Below, piece after piece: positions 16,301-25,563 of a stretch of 64,000 nucleotides of DNA. Origin of the DNA: Crocinitomicaceae bacterium. Its GTDB lineage: Bacteria; Bacteroidota; Bacteroidia; Flavobacteriales_D; Crocinitomicaceae. The position numbers and the translations under genes were made by a program. The first letter of the stretch is position 1. Every line of letters begins with the position of its first letter. The stretch covers positions 36,399-100,398 of the forward strand of contig JANRBR010000011.1 in the NCBI GenBank assembly GCA_030727405.1, given 5' to 3'. The notes beneath the pieces are model-generated. The model ran no database searches. It had not been told where the DNA came from and saw nothing but the letters and a program-made list of their open reading frames with translations.

Positions 16301-18313
16301 ATAAACAGCTGAGAGGCTTACAATTTCACCTGCACAAATAGATTGATTCGTTCCAATAGAAATATAGGGCGGTTGTTCTACGATAACCTGTATTAATTCA
16401 GATTGCGTACTACATCCTCCAGATACTAAATTTGTAATGATACAATAATAAAAATAGGTTCCAGGTGAAAAATTGTTAGGCGAAAATGTAGGTGAGTTCG
16501 CTCCTGGAATGAGGGTTCCCCCAGTTCCAACTCCACCTTCATACCATTGATAACTGTAGGAACCCGTACCTCCTGATGCAGAGACAGATAAAAACGCAAA
16601 GCTGTTTGCGCAAGTCCATATGATGCCATTATTTGGAGCAATAACCGGCGCCACACATTCTTCATCAAAAAATCCAATGCCACCTGGTGTACTTGACGGC
16701 CCGTCTGTACCAGAATCACCATTTTCTGGTAATTCATATCCTCCAGTTCCACATTCTATACAGTTTCGAGATAATAGATAGTTAGTTGTTAAAATGGTTT
16801 GGTTTGTAGCATCCAAATTTGGAGGGTCGTTCACAACAAAATCGATTAGGTTAGCCAAAATATTTGTCGTGTTTGAACTAATCTTAAATAAGTAATTATT
16901 CAACAAAATGTTATTCTCATAAAGCGTTCCAGACAATACACCAATGGGATTACCAAGGCAATTGATACTATCTTGGTAACTTAAGTCTAAAATCGAGTCA
17001 CCAAGTGTAAAAATAAAATGCGTGATACCCGCTACAGTTGATACAACAGTATTTGGATGTGTTAAAAAAGGAATGAGTTCGCTTAAATCACACAGCGGAT
17101 TACAACAACTTGCATTACTGTTTAAACCACCCAATCCACCTTGACCACCTTGACCACCAAGCATGGCTAAACCTCCAGCGACATTTACAAAACTGGTATT
17201 CACAGCGCCGCCACCTTTGTAGATTTTTATGGCACCGCCAGCGCCACCATTTCCCCCGCCGCCACCATTTCCGCCATCAGCTCCGTCACCACCACCACCA
17301 CCACAGATTCCGTCTCCGCCAGCTCCACCATTTGTTCCTGAAGCACCCGGCGTTCCTGAGTTACAAATCGATTTGATTAAGGTATTATTATGAGTGATAC
17401 TTCCCGCTTTGATCAAAATGATTCCACCACCAATTCCACCGTTTCCGCCGTTTCCGCCATTTCCACCAACTTCACCGTTCTCGCCAGTGATTGAACAATT
17501 ACTTCCTCCGCCTCCGGCGCCAGCTTTTCCATTACCACCGTTACCTCCAGCGCCACCATCTCCAAAAAATAAATAATTGGATGAATTTGAGTTGTGTGTA
17601 TTGTTACAAGAAGGGATTGCATTTCCACAAGGCAAAATACTTGTGGTACTATTAAAATATGCCAATGATCCACTTGCACCGTTTATCCCTACATCTCCAT
17701 AGGCACCACCATTTCCAGCACCATTTATTCCGCTGCCCCCCATGCCATAAAGACCATTTGGACTCATGTTTGATCCAGAAAAACCACCTAAACCCCCAAG
17801 ACCACCCGGTCCACCAATTCCACCGTTACCCCCAAAAAATCCTTTATTTGAGGCATCAATTTCTCCAGCATCGAGGGAAAGAATATTGGAAACTAAAAAA
17901 CATATGACACCTCCTGTTTCACCATCCCAGGCCGGACAAGTAATGCTGTTTCCTGTAGAGATGGTAACATTCGAAAATTGGGGCACTTTTATCATTTGTG
18001 AATAATTCGCAAATAAAGTATTCGAAACTATGCCTGCCGATAGAACGACATCTACTCCGGAAACAGAGATAACGTCCCTCAATTCATAGTCTCCAGTCAA
18101 CATATTTATTACCAAAACAACATTTCCACTTACTAGTGAAAAAGCACTAGTATTCAACAAAGTGAAAGTTGAACCAGATGTGCTTTGAATCTTTTTATAA
18201 CTGTTTAGGACCGTATTTGCGCCAACTACAGGGATTCCATCCGAACCATTTCCAAATTGAGCAAACAGGGCAAAATGGAGTAGTAGAGTAAATAACAATG
18301 TAATAAATTTCAT
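13400..18313 (-). CDS. Giant secreted SprB-repeat/PKD protein with T9SS type B sorting domain
   Basis: The 1637-residue protein has a signal peptide (MKFITLLFTLLLHFALFAQ). A Gly-rich, collagen-like segment of GG-X repeats spans about residues 150-395. Ig-like/adhesion modules carry Cys, with four SprB-type repeats of ~73 residues at about 1075-1375 (each with NxxCxG and YxWSNGxTT). PKD domains follow at about 1375-1545. The end is a gliding-motility-associated (type B) C-terminal domain: VPNTITINDDNINEVFLPVF, EIFDRWGEMIWE, GTYTWKILYKD. It should be exported by type IX secretion to the cell surface and act in adhesion or motility (inference). The ATG at 18313 is preferred to the TTG one codon earlier. 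Confidence 0.93.
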   Translation of the reverse strand: MKFITLLFTLLLHFALFAQFGNGSDGIPVVGANTVLNSYKKIQSTSGSTFTLLNTSAFSLVSGNVVLVINMLTGDYELRDVISVSGVDVVLSAGIVSNTLFANYSQMIKVPQFSNVTISTGNSITCPAWDGETGGVICFLVSNILSLDAGEIDASNKGFFGGNGGIGGPGGLGGLGGFSGSNMSPNGLYGMGGSGINGAGNGGAYGDVGINGASGSLAYFNSTTSILPCGNAIPSCNNTHNSNSSNYLFFGDGGAGGNGGNGKAGAGGGGSNCSITGENGEVGGNGGNGGNGGIGGGIILIKAGSITHNNTLIKSICNSGTPGASGTNGGAGGDGICGGGGGDGADGGNGGGGGNGGAGGAIKIYKGGGAVNTSFVNVAGGLAMLGGQGGQGGLGGLNSNASCCNPLCDLSELIPFLTHPNTVVSTVAGITHFIFTLGDSILDLSYQDSINCLGNPIGVLSGTLYENNILLNNYLFKISSNTTNILANLIDFVVNDPPNLDATNQTILTTNYLLSRNCIECGTGGYELPENGDSGTDGPSSTPGGIGFFDEECVAPVIAPNNGIIWTCANSFAFLSVSASGGTGSYSYQWYEGGVGTGGTLIPGANSPTFSPNNFSPGTYFYYCIITNLVSGGCSTQSELIQVIVEQPPYISIGTNQSICAGEIVSLSAVYWGGGSFFSPMWTSNGDGAFTNVFSLNTVYIPGAQDIAGGSVTLTLTSNPVGPCYSVSVSEVITIDPAVVVNAGLDQQICLIPNATVYLNGTISGGASTGTWSVSPSNGGTFGNANNLQTTFTPSFGGTITLTLTSANPTGPCNSESDELILSVNLEPVVSAQTASICSDVALNLNLDNLITGSGDTYTYTVSSSNQSVVPAGPNRTTASASNITDVYTNTTGSPVTITYSITPIGSNGCSGNPFTYTVTVNPEPVGISGVYTICSDLPITIQLNDQDVSNGMTGITYAWGAVPNNNVSGEGSGTGNIVQTLTNTTTGNQDVIYSIIPTSSLGCAGDTFTYTITVNPVFSSSSSLTICQGTTTQFYGQTLSTSGTYSHTLQAVNGCDSIVTLNLTVLSSSITLSSSIVQGNISCQGDTSGFIQLTVFGGTPLYTYLWSNGATTEDLINLPAGSYSVLITDANGCSITNQSFITEPTSALSINGNQTNIGCFGGNNGSISINAQGGTPSYDYLWNNGQTTSSINGLSTGTYTVLVTDILNCSTTMTFTIVQPLGEMGLTSTVINPSCLNTSTGSIDISVLNGTPAYNYSWSNGETTEDINNLSSGNYSVTVTDALGCIINTTLTVEDPVNPLIVTPTVNNLNCYGGSDAFINLAISGGISPYDILWNNGETLSMIDSLSAGNYSVMVSDNQGCQIPLSFTISQPAPIVANFNPSATSGCSPLTVTFNNSSSGSYTNYLWNFGNGSTSSTENATITFTQPSCYNISLIISNAAGCTDTLSADSLVCVFAGPDASFVTSSGGIDFYTGQLALQNTSNGAISDYHWSFGDGSPNSSLENPIHYYPEEQVGTYLVILSVIDTNGCVDTTSYVFSLVENLSVYVPNTITINDDNINEVFLPVFSNVDILQSYKLEIFDRWGEMIWETDNVSKGWNGRYKENKNVQIGTYTWKILYKDNVSVSRVMVGHVNVIR

Positions 18314-18330
18314 CAAAAACAGATTTTAGG

Positions 18331-18338
18331 CAAAGCTA
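18331..18338 (-). promoter_or_regulatory. -7 element of the SprB-repeat gene
   Basis: TAGCTTTG on the minus strand matches TAnnTTTG and lies 17 nt before the ATG at 18313. No TTG is seen at the usual -33 spacing. Confidence 0.55.
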
Positions 18339-18582
18339 CAAAAATCAAGATTAACTTATCCTTAAGCTAATCAGTTGTTTTGAATTGACAACTCAACATT
18401 GAACTTTCCCAAAAAAAGATGATATCTAACATTAACTTATAGTGAATCCTTTTTCAGTGCTCCGCAACGATTAGCAAATGTCTTTATCGGGTTCTAGTTC
18501 ATGGCAAAGAAAAGGTTTGATGTAAAACCTATCGGGTAATCTACTTCTAATTATCTTTAGGCTGTTTTTAATACGATTCGTT

Positions 18583-19197
18583 ATGAAGATTCTTTCCTCC
18601 AATGCTATTTTGACATTCGCCGTAATTGTGTTCTTCGGATCATGTACACTAGAAAAAAGGTTGTACAGGCCAGGATTTAACATTGAATTGAAAGGATTTA
18701 AGCACCTTAAGAATGATCAAGGATGTCCAACAGATGACCTGACGACAGAATCAAAAACAGATCTGAACCGCTCTTCAACGCTTTCAATGGATAAGCAATT
18801 AACTTTTACAGAAGTACCTGTAATTCATGATTTGGATCATCAATCGTTTCAACCACCTATGAAGGTAAAATCATTTCATCTAAGGAAAAACGCCAAAAAC
18901 TTCGAAGAAAATATACAGGCATCTGGAATCACTAAAGCAATCGTTCAGAAGGATTCTGAAGAATCCGAGCTCAAAATGAATGCTAAGCTTGATAAACGCA
19001 TGACTTCTCTGAATAACGCTGGTGGAAATGATTTACTCCAATCAATTGCTTGGATTATACTCCTTGCCGGAATTGTTACGCTGATCATTCTTGGATTATT
19101 TATTGGGTTCGTTTTATTCATTAAAATCCTATTATTTCTACTTTCACTATTACTTATCGCATTCTTGATTTATGTATTTAGTGTAGGGCTCTTGTGA
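18583..19197 (+). CDS. Predicted lipoprotein with C-terminal membrane segments
   Basis: The function is not recognised. The 204-residue product has a lipoprotein-type signal (ILTFAVIVFFGSC, Cys near residue 21). The Cys is followed by TLEKRLYRPGFNIEL, a motif seen after the lipobox in many small Bacteroidota proteins. The middle 100 residues are charged and low in complexity. The last ~55 residues are very hydrophobic and could form two membrane helices (WIILLAGIVTLIILGLFIGF, then LLFLLSLLLIAFLIYVF). A T-rich hairpin terminates it downstream. Confidence 0.75.
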   Translation: MKILSSNAILTFAVIVFFGSCTLEKRLYRPGFNIELKGFKHLKNDQGCPTDDLTTESKTDLNRSSTLSMDKQLTFTEVPVIHDLDHQSFQPPMKVKSFHLRKNAKNFEENIQASGITKAIVQKDSEESELKMNAKLDKRMTSLNNAGGNDLLQSIAWIILLAGIVTLIILGLFIGFVLFIKILLFLLSLLLIAFLIYVFSVGLL

Positions 19198-19214
19198 ATA
19201 AAAGCATAATGCAG

Positions 19215-19246
19215 AAACCTTCAACAGTCAACTGCGAAGGTTTTTT
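19215..19246 (+). terminator. Rho-independent terminator after the lipoprotein gene
   Basis: The stem AAACCTTC/GAAGGTTT (19215-19222 with 19236-19243) has a 13-nt loop and continues into a T-run to 19246, 17 nt past the stop. Confidence 0.75.
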
Positions 19247-19269
19247 AAAGCGTTTTTCCTGAAAAAATG

Positions 19270-20394
19270 TTACCCCTTCGGCTTCTCCACTCTCCCATCG
19301 GCATGCTTGGCAAAGCGACCTTCGGAGGCATCGTGTACTTGATCGTAACGCGACCATGGCCATCCGCCGAATTGTGTCTTTTGGTAATCTTCGAATGCTT
19401 GGTAGATTTCTTCTTTGGTGTTCATCACGAATGGACCATGTTGAACAACCGGCTCGTTGATGGGACGTCCCTGCAAGACGAGCACTTTGGATGTTTCTGT
19501 GCTGTTTTTTAAGGTCAAGGACATTGTCGGATCGACCTCTACTGCATGGTAATGCGGGATTACTTGTCCATCGATGCTTAAACGGTTTCCTTCGTAGTAA
19601 AACAAGGTGCGGTTCACTCCTACTTCCGTTGCTGGTAGCGTCCATTCTGCATTTGCTTCCATGTGAATGTTGTAAATCGCGACGTGGTTGTTTTCCTCGG
19701 CGGCCCATGAATTTGGTGGCGCAGCAAGGGAACGGTGTTCACCTAATTTCCCCACCAAGACTTCAATGTGACTTTCAACTCCTTGTGCATCTTTCGTTGC
19801 AAACTTTGGAACAGACTCCGACCAAATCATCTTAAAATGCGGTTGAACCATTTTGCTCTTTTTCGGAAGGTTTAACCAAATTTGAAACAACTCCAAAGGA
19901 TTGTCTTTGTCTTGACTCAACAAGGGAAACATCTCCGAATGCTGAACACCTTTTCCTGCGGTCATCCATTGTACATCGCCGTTTCCATAACGTCCAGCTG
20001 CACCCAAAGAATCCGCATGATCAACAAGTCCTGTGCGTACGACGGTAATCGTTTCAAAGCCACGGTGTGGGTGTCCAGGAAAACCAGGTACCGTTGACCC
20101 ATGATACATGCGAAATCCATCTTTGACGATGAAATCTTGTCCCATGTGGCGACCATTGAATAAACTTGGATCTGGTCCTAGTTGCGCGTTTCCTTTTGGG
20201 AAGAAGTCTTCGTGATGGACACAGAATAAAAATGGATCTGCGGTTTCCCATTGGAATCCGAGTGCACGAATCTTTTTGATGCTATTTTGTGGTTCTTTCA
20301 TTTCTTCTTTTTCTTTAGACCAAGTGGCAAAGGGAATCGCTACCAAGGAAGATATTCCGAGGCCAAGTCTTGTGATGAAATTTCTTCTTTCCAT
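19270..20394 (-). CDS. Pirin-family cupin protein with Tat-type signal
   Basis: This is a bicupin of the pirin family, whose members bind Fe and include quercetinases. The metal ligands are all present: HPHRGFET (two His) and GVQHSE (His, Glu). The ATG at 20394 gives MERRNFITRLGLGISSLVAIPFA, a twin-arginine motif plus hydrophobic stretch. An ATG 13 codons upstream (20433) exists but would bury this signal. Pirins are normally cytoplasmic or nuclear, so predicted Tat export of a folded metalloprotein is notable. The C-terminal ~100 residues include the usual NEPVVQHGPFVMNTKEEIYQAF segment. Confidence 0.92.
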   Translation of the reverse strand: MERRNFITRLGLGISSLVAIPFATWSKEKEEMKEPQNSIKKIRALGFQWETADPFLFCVHHEDFFPKGNAQLGPDPSLFNGRHMGQDFIVKDGFRMYHGSTVPGFPGHPHRGFETITVVRTGLVDHADSLGAAGRYGNGDVQWMTAGKGVQHSEMFPLLSQDKDNPLELFQIWLNLPKKSKMVQPHFKMIWSESVPKFATKDAQGVESHIEVLVGKLGEHRSLAAPPNSWAAEENNHVAIYNIHMEANAEWTLPATEVGVNRTLFYYEGNRLSIDGQVIPHYHAVEVDPTMSLTLKNSTETSKVLVLQGRPINEPVVQHGPFVMNTKEEIYQAFEDYQKTQFGGWPWSRYDQVHDASEGRFAKHADGRVEKPKG

Positions 20395-20488
20395 GCGTTT
20401 TAATTGAGCCTTCAAAAATAAAGGTTTTCGCATAAGAATTACCTTAACGGATGTTAAGAAATTTCAGAATGGTTGCCTTGATTTTAAA

Positions 20489-22084
20489 CTAGGAAATTTC
20501 CAACTTAAATTCGGACGTTTTATGGAACACCAATTCTGGGTAATCTTGCTCCGCCATCTGTAATAAGAATGGTGTTTCTGCCAAGAAAACGATGTTGTCG
20601 TCTTTGTCGGTTGCTAGGTAGTTGGACTTCGCTCGCATGAAACTTTGTAATTGCTCATTATTGTCCGTGGTGATCCAACATGCTTTGAAATAATTTCTAG
20701 GTACAAAGCGGCAATTTGCGCCATATTCGTGAATTAAACGGTAATTAATCACCTCAAATTGAAGTTGACCGACCGTTCCAACAATTTTACGATTACCCGG
20801 TTGTTGCACAAATAATTGTGCCACCCCTTCGTCGATCAACTGGCGAATCCCTTTTTCCAATTGCTTAGATTTTAACGGATCCAAGTTTTCCAATTCCTGG
20901 AAGATTTCTGGGGAGAAACTTGGAATTCCTTTATACATCATCACCTCGCCACCCGTCAATGTATCGCCAATTTTAAAGTTTCCCGTATCGTATAATCCAA
21001 CAACGTCGCCTGGAAAGGCTTCATCAATGACACTTTTATCTTGCGCCATAAAGGAAGTTGGATTCGGAAATTTCAATTTTTTACCCAAACGTACGTGCTG
21101 ATAAAAGGTATTGCGTTCAAATTTACCAGATACGACGCGTAAAAAGGCGATGCGATCACGGTGTTTTGGATCTAAGTTTGCGTGAATTTTGAACACAAAT
21201 CCAGAGAATTGATCGTCTCCAGGCTCTACCATACGCTTATCTGTTTCACGTCCACGTGGGGAGGGCGAAACTTCGCAAAAGGTATCCAACAATTCTTTGA
21301 CTCCGAAATTATTTACGGCGGAACCAAAGAATACAGGAGCAACATCGCCTGCTAAATAAGCTTCTCTGCTAAAAGTATCATATACTCCTTCAATCGTTTC
21401 TAATTCCTCGCGCAATTCATCCGCTGGTTTTTCTCCAACGATTTCATTCAATGCAACATCATTAATATCTGAAATAGAAACAACGTCGTTTGAAATTTTC
21501 GTTTTATTCGCCGAAAATAAATTCAAGCCTTTTTGGTAAATGTTGTAAACACCTTGAAAACGGTCTCCCATTCCAATTGGCCAAGTCAATGGACGAACGT
21601 GGATATCCAAGCTTTGTTCCAATTCATCCAAAAGTTCGAAAGGATCCTTCCCATCTCGGTCCATTTTATTGATGAAGATAATCACCGGCGTTTTACGCAT
21701 GCGACAAACTTCCATCAACTTACGTGTTTGTTCCTCCACCCCATTCGCACAGTCAATCACCAGAATCACACTATCGACAGCCGTTAAGGTACGAAAGGTA
21801 TCTTCCGCAAAGTCTTTGTGTCCAGGAGTATCAAGAATATTGATTTGCTTTCCATTGTATTCAAAAGCCATGACCGATGTAGCAACGGATATTCCACGTT
21901 GTTTCTCGATTTCCATGAAATCCGAAGTCGCGCTTTTTTTGATCTTATTGTTCTTAACGGCACCAGCTGTTTGAATGGCACCACCAAAAAGCAACAACTT
22001 TTCTGTTAGCGTCGTTTTACCTGCATCGGGATGCGAAATGATCCCAAAGGTTCTTCTTTTTTCGATGGCTTCTTGATTCTTCAT
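20489..22084 (-). CDS. prfC: Peptide chain release factor 3
   Basis: This translational GTPase recycles RF1/RF2 after termination. The 531-residue product has G1 [15 protein letters not shown], the switch region [14 protein letters not shown]3 [14 protein letters not shown] and G4 NKMD. It then has the RF3-specific C-terminal part ([21 protein letters not shown]). Its length is typical of RF3 (about 530), shorter than EF-G. It sits alone between ndk and the pirin gene on the same strand. Confidence 0.97.
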   Translation of the reverse strand: MKNQEAIEKRRTFGIISHPDAGKTTLTEKLLLFGGAIQTAGAVKNNKIKKSATSDFMEIEKQRGISVATSVMAFEYNGKQINILDTPGHKDFAEDTFRTLTAVDSVILVIDCANGVEEQTRKLMEVCRMRKTPVIIFINKMDRDGKDPFELLDELEQSLDIHVRPLTWPIGMGDRFQGVYNIYQKGLNLFSANKTKISNDVVSISDINDVALNEIVGEKPADELREELETIEGVYDTFSREAYLAGDVAPVFFGSAVNNFGVKELLDTFCEVSPSPRGRETDKRMVEPGDDQFSGFVFKIHANLDPKHRDRIAFLRVVSGKFERNTFYQHVRLGKKLKFPNPTSFMAQDKSVIDEAFPGDVVGLYDTGNFKIGDTLTGGEVMMYKGIPSFSPEIFQELENLDPLKSKQLEKGIRQLIDEGVAQLFVQQPGNRKIVGTVGQLQFEVINYRLIHEYGANCRFVPRNYFKACWITTDNNEQLQSFMRAKSNYLATDKDDNIVFLAETPFLLQMAEQDYPELVFHKTSEFKLEIS

Positions 22085-22102
22085 GGTATGCTATGGAATG
22101 AA

Positions 22103-22125
22103 AAAAGACCGCAATGCGGTCTTTT
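22103..22125 (-). terminator. Terminator of ndk
   Basis: The perfect 10-bp stem AAAAGACCGC/GCGGTCTTTT with loop AAT (22103-22125) is followed on the minus strand by further T. It lies between the ndk stop and the prfC start and is symmetric enough to work in both directions. Confidence 0.85.
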
Positions 22126-22147
22126 CAAAAATATGGGTTGTCAGAAA

Positions 22148-22567
22148 TTAAAAAATCTCTGCAGCTGTAAAATGAAAGTGTCCTTCGCTCTCTGCATTTT
22201 CATCAGAATCAGAACCATGTACAGCGTTTCTTCCTTTGCTTTCAGCGTATGCTTTACGGATGGTTCCATCAGCTGCTTCAGAAGGATCAGTAGCGCCAAT
22301 TAAGGTGCGGAAATCAGCAACTGCATTTTCTTTTTCTAAGATTGCAGCCACGATTGGTCCTGAACACATATATTCAACTAATTCTCCGTAGAATGGACGC
22401 TCAGCGTGTACTTCGTAGAATTTTTTCGCTTGATCTTCAGTTAATTGCGTGTATTTCATCGCTTTAATCTGGAATCCTGCAGAGATAATCATGTCGATGA
22501 TTTTCCCCATGTGCCCGTTTTCAATTGCATCAGGCTTAAGCATTGTAAAAGTTCGGTTCGTTGCCAT
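22148..22567 (-). CDS. ndk: Nucleoside diphosphate kinase
   Basis: This enzyme transfers the gamma-phosphate from ATP to NDPs through a phosphohistidine. The 139-residue product starts [18 protein letters not shown], the canonical N-terminus, and has the active-site RNAVHGSDS with the catalytic His. The frame continues 17 codons upstream to 22618, but the ATG at 22567 fits the family. It carries its own terminator. Confidence 0.97.
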   Translation of the reverse strand: MATNRTFTMLKPDAIENGHMGKIIDMIISAGFQIKAMKYTQLTEDQAKKFYEVHAERPFYGELVEYMCSGPIVAAILEKENAVADFRTLIGATDPSEAADGTIRKAYAESKGRNAVHGSDSDENAESEGHFHFTAAEIF

Positions 22568-22621
22568 TTTTTTTTCTAATTTGGATGCAAAGGTATGGAT
22601 TTTTTCGTGATCCAACATGAA

Positions 22622-25054
22622 CTATTTACCTTGCCCCGTTTTTTTCTTGTTGGCAAATTCGACAATGATTCCCAATGTTGGCTGAACAATTCCATTTGAG
22701 TTCGCAATGAATTTTGCTTTGTAATGTCCAGGATTAGCAGGATCAACAATTGGTGTTCCATTTGAATCCGTTTCTACCAGCATGATTGGAGCCAACTTCG
22801 CTTTGTATCCATAGGCATTTTGAATGTCCAAATAAAAATTCAAGGTCAGTTTTTCCAAGTACCATTTTTTGTCTACTCGAACATTTAATTGATGAAAACT
22901 AGACTCACGCTGTGTGTTCAATAAAGAATAATCTAGAATTCCCTGGCCGTTGATGTCCCAGTTTTGAATCATTGTTGATGTTTCCACGTCGTATGGAGTA
23001 TAAGGAGATCCACCTGAGAACAACCAACGCATTCCCAATTCCCATCCATTTTTGAAACGTTTTCCACCAGTTAAGGAAACAATGTGTTTGCTATCCCACG
23101 CCGTTGGAACATATGTGCCATTTTTGTCTTGGAACTCAGAATTCACGAAGGTATAAGCAAGTATGGCGTAATAGCCTTTAAATAGTTTTTGTTGGAACAA
23201 AAATTCCATACCATAGGATCTACCTTGAGAAATAGATTTTACTTCTTCGTTTCCAATCACTCCGAAATCAGATCCAACATTTGCCAAACAAAGAGAATCT
23301 TTCAATGAGAAAGGATAACGGTTGTATTTTTTATAGAATCCTTCCAAGGTAAATCGAGAATTCATTTTTGTCAAAAATTCACTTCCAATCACGAAATGAT
23401 CTGCTTGAATGTACTTCACTTCATTTTGTTGATTCACCAAGGTTCCTTGCGCATTTCTATATCCTAAGATCGTGTAAGATGGCAATTGGTGATACCTTGC
23501 CACACTTCCGTTCAAGGCAATTTGATCGGTGATGCGGTAAGACAATGCCAAACTAGGAGAAAGTTGATCCAAAGGATTCATCATGCTTTTCGAATAATTA
23601 GAGAAATCCGTTCGCAATCCCAAGGATGCATTTAAGCGCTCGTTGAAAAAAGCCTTACTCACTTGGCCAAAGGCCGCCATTTTACTCATGAACAAGTTCG
23701 ATTTAAAATCGATCGTTACTGGATTGCCTTGAATGGTAATTTTGTTGTAAGTCGAAGAGAAATAACGTGCATATTCATACCCAAATCCTGCGTTCACCTT
23801 CCATCCGTTTTTTGTATAAGTATGTTCAAAACGGAATTTATTTTCGGCTTCAAAAGAACGGTAATCTTGCAACAAATTCGCCGGTGTTTCGATGCGGTTT
23901 TTGTAGCGGTATGCAGCGTTATTCAACATGTTTCGACTGACTACAATGTTCTGATATGAATTTTTCGAAAAGTGAATCCAATTGACCCCCATTGTGTAAT
24001 TCCACTGTTTTTGAATCGGCAAATTATTGATGATGAAATTGTTGTATTCCCTTGCAGCGGTATCTGTAACCGACGCATTCACATCCGTATTCACATCGAA
24101 GTTATCTAAAGCACCAAGTCCAATTATGGTTAATTTGTTTTTCTCGTTTACCTTGTAATTGATTTTAAACTGGCTATCGTTGTACGAAGGTAAAATCGGT
24201 AATTTCAAGGCCATGAATAGAAATTGCAAGTAGGATTTACGTGCAGAAAATATGAAATCCCCTTTTTTACCTAATGGACCATCAAACGTTAAACCGGCAT
24301 CACTGGAACCTAAAGAGAAATTAGAAATGATACCGTCCTTGTTTCCGTCTTTTTGCTTAAACGCCAATACAGAACTGAGTCCATTTGCACGATTTGCTGG
24401 AAATGCTCCGGAGTAGAAATCTACTTCACGGATGAAATTCACATTCAACAATCCTACCGGTCCACCACTACTTCCCTGCGTCGCAAAGTGATTGATGTTT
24501 GGTACTTCGATGCCGTCTAAATAAAACTTGTTCTCTCCTGGGGATCCACCGCGAATGATGATGTCGTTTCGAAATGTTGCTCTGGAAGCCACACCTGGCA
24601 ATGCCGCAATCACACGACTCACATCGCGATTCGCACCCGGTTGTCGTTCGATTTCCGTCGCATTCAAGGTTTTTAACGAGTTGGGAGATTCGGATTTTCG
24701 AACAAATGGGGAAGCTTTTACAATTACTTCTTTTTGATTAGAAACAAGTTCCTCTAAGGCAAAATCCAAATCAATGGCACGGGCATTGGTTACAGTAATT
24801 TCATTGATGATTAATTCTTTGAATCCAATTGACACAGCTTTAAACGAATAAACTCCTGGTTTTAATCCAGTTAATTCAAAGGTTCCATCGGCTAATGTGA
24901 TGGCTCCTTTCGCTTGTTCGATGAGTTGAACTTTCGCGTTTTCAATGCCCGCATTTGTTAGCGAGTTGAATACCCGACCTCGTACAACGCCATTTTGGGC
25001 TTGAAATCCTGTGATAATGAAAAAGGTAACTAAAAAGGTAACTAATAACTTCAT
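22622..25054 (-). CDS. TonB-dependent receptor with carboxypeptidase-regulatory N-domain
   Basis: This is an 810-residue outer-membrane receptor. It has a signal peptide (MKLLVTFLVTFFIITGFQAQ) and a CarboxypepD_reg-like domain (residues ~22-100, VRGRVFNSLTNAGIENAKV). The plug follows (about 115-230, ERQPGANRDVSRVIAALPGV and IIIRGGSPGENKFYLDGIEVP), then a 22-stranded-type barrel to the C-terminus. The substrate is unknown. No SusD homologue is adjacent, so it is not a standard polysaccharide-utilisation pair. It transcribes toward ndk. Confidence 0.93.
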   Translation of the reverse strand: MKLLVTFLVTFFIITGFQAQNGVVRGRVFNSLTNAGIENAKVQLIEQAKGAITLADGTFELTGLKPGVYSFKAVSIGFKELIINEITVTNARAIDLDFALEELVSNQKEVIVKASPFVRKSESPNSLKTLNATEIERQPGANRDVSRVIAALPGVASRATFRNDIIIRGGSPGENKFYLDGIEVPNINHFATQGSSGGPVGLLNVNFIREVDFYSGAFPANRANGLSSVLAFKQKDGNKDGIISNFSLGSSDAGLTFDGPLGKKGDFIFSARKSYLQFLFMALKLPILPSYNDSQFKINYKVNEKNKLTIIGLGALDNFDVNTDVNASVTDTAAREYNNFIINNLPIQKQWNYTMGVNWIHFSKNSYQNIVVSRNMLNNAAYRYKNRIETPANLLQDYRSFEAENKFRFEHTYTKNGWKVNAGFGYEYARYFSSTYNKITIQGNPVTIDFKSNLFMSKMAAFGQVSKAFFNERLNASLGLRTDFSNYSKSMMNPLDQLSPSLALSYRITDQIALNGSVARYHQLPSYTILGYRNAQGTLVNQQNEVKYIQADHFVIGSEFLTKMNSRFTLEGFYKKYNRYPFSLKDSLCLANVGSDFGVIGNEEVKSISQGRSYGMEFLFQQKLFKGYYAILAYTFVNSEFQDKNGTYVPTAWDSKHIVSLTGGKRFKNGWELGMRWLFSGGSPYTPYDVETSTMIQNWDINGQGILDYSLLNTQRESSFHQLNVRVDKKWYLEKLTLNFYLDIQNAYGYKAKLAPIMLVETDSNGTPIVDPANPGHYKAKFIANSNGIVQPTLGIIVEFANKKKTGQGK

Positions 25055-25116
25055 TTTGTTTAATGTTTGTTGCTAAATCGATTAAAAAGATTAAACAAAA
25101 GAGTTTCAAAAAGGTT

Positions 25117-25563
25117 TTAATCCGATGGAATTTTTTCCGTTTTTATCCAAGTTTGCGTTCGAAAGAAAGGACCGATATACCCTCTGACATTGAGTTTGCT
25201 GTAATTATTGGCTTGAATCCAAATTTTTGCATCGTAGAATTTTCCATTATCTGGATCCAAAATAGTTCCCCCCTCCCATTCGCTGCCGCTCCAACTCATG
25301 TTTTTGATGATTTGCATTCCCATTACAGGCTTGTTTTTAAGGTTTCCCACACATTCTTTGCATAAGGAATGGGGACCATCCTTGCCTCTTTTATAAATGT
25401 AAACGACCTTTCCACACATTTTCCCATCTTTCTTGTACAACTCCACAATGGATTTTTTAAGGCCACTTTCATCATCAATGGTAATCCAATAACCGAGACA
25501 ACTCTGAGCGGACAACTGAAGGTGTAAAAAAAGAGTGAAGAGCAACAAGATTATTTTTGACAT
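25117..25563 (-). CDS. DUF2147 family secreted protein
   Basis: The ~148-residue product has a signal peptide (MSKIILLLFTLFLHLQLSAQ) and the DUF2147 pattern: GYWITIDDESGLKKSIVELYKKDGKMCGKVVYIYK, a Cys pair in SLCKEC, and GGTILDPDNGKFYDAKIW ending with RGYIGPFFRTQTW. The family is predicted to be periplasmic or outer-membrane associated; its function is unknown. The start overlaps the amidotransferase stop (TGATG), with an adjacent ATG at 25566 as an alternative, so the two genes are coupled. Confidence 0.88.
   Translation of the reverse strand: MSKIILLLFTLFLHLQLSAQSCLGYWITIDDESGLKKSIVELYKKDGKMCGKVVYIYKRGKDGPHSLCKECVGNLKNKPVMGMQIIKNMSWSGSEWEGGTILDPDNGKFYDAKIWIQANNYSKLNVRGYIGPFFRTQTWIKTEKIPSD

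Noticed and set aside
17110..17907. Several open frames on the plus strand rich in His, Pro and Arg
   Set aside because: They are antisense shadows of the Gly-rich repeat region of the SprB-repeat gene; GGX codons read backwards give Pro/His-rich frames without stops.
19178..19708. 176-codon minus-strand frame
   Set aside because: It overlaps the pirin gene out of frame; its Arg-rich composition is typical of a shadow frame, and the pirin frame has clear family motifs.
22622..25054. SusC/SusD polysaccharide-utilisation locus
   Set aside because: The receptor has the right N-terminal domain, but no SusD homologue or glycoside hydrolase lies beside it.
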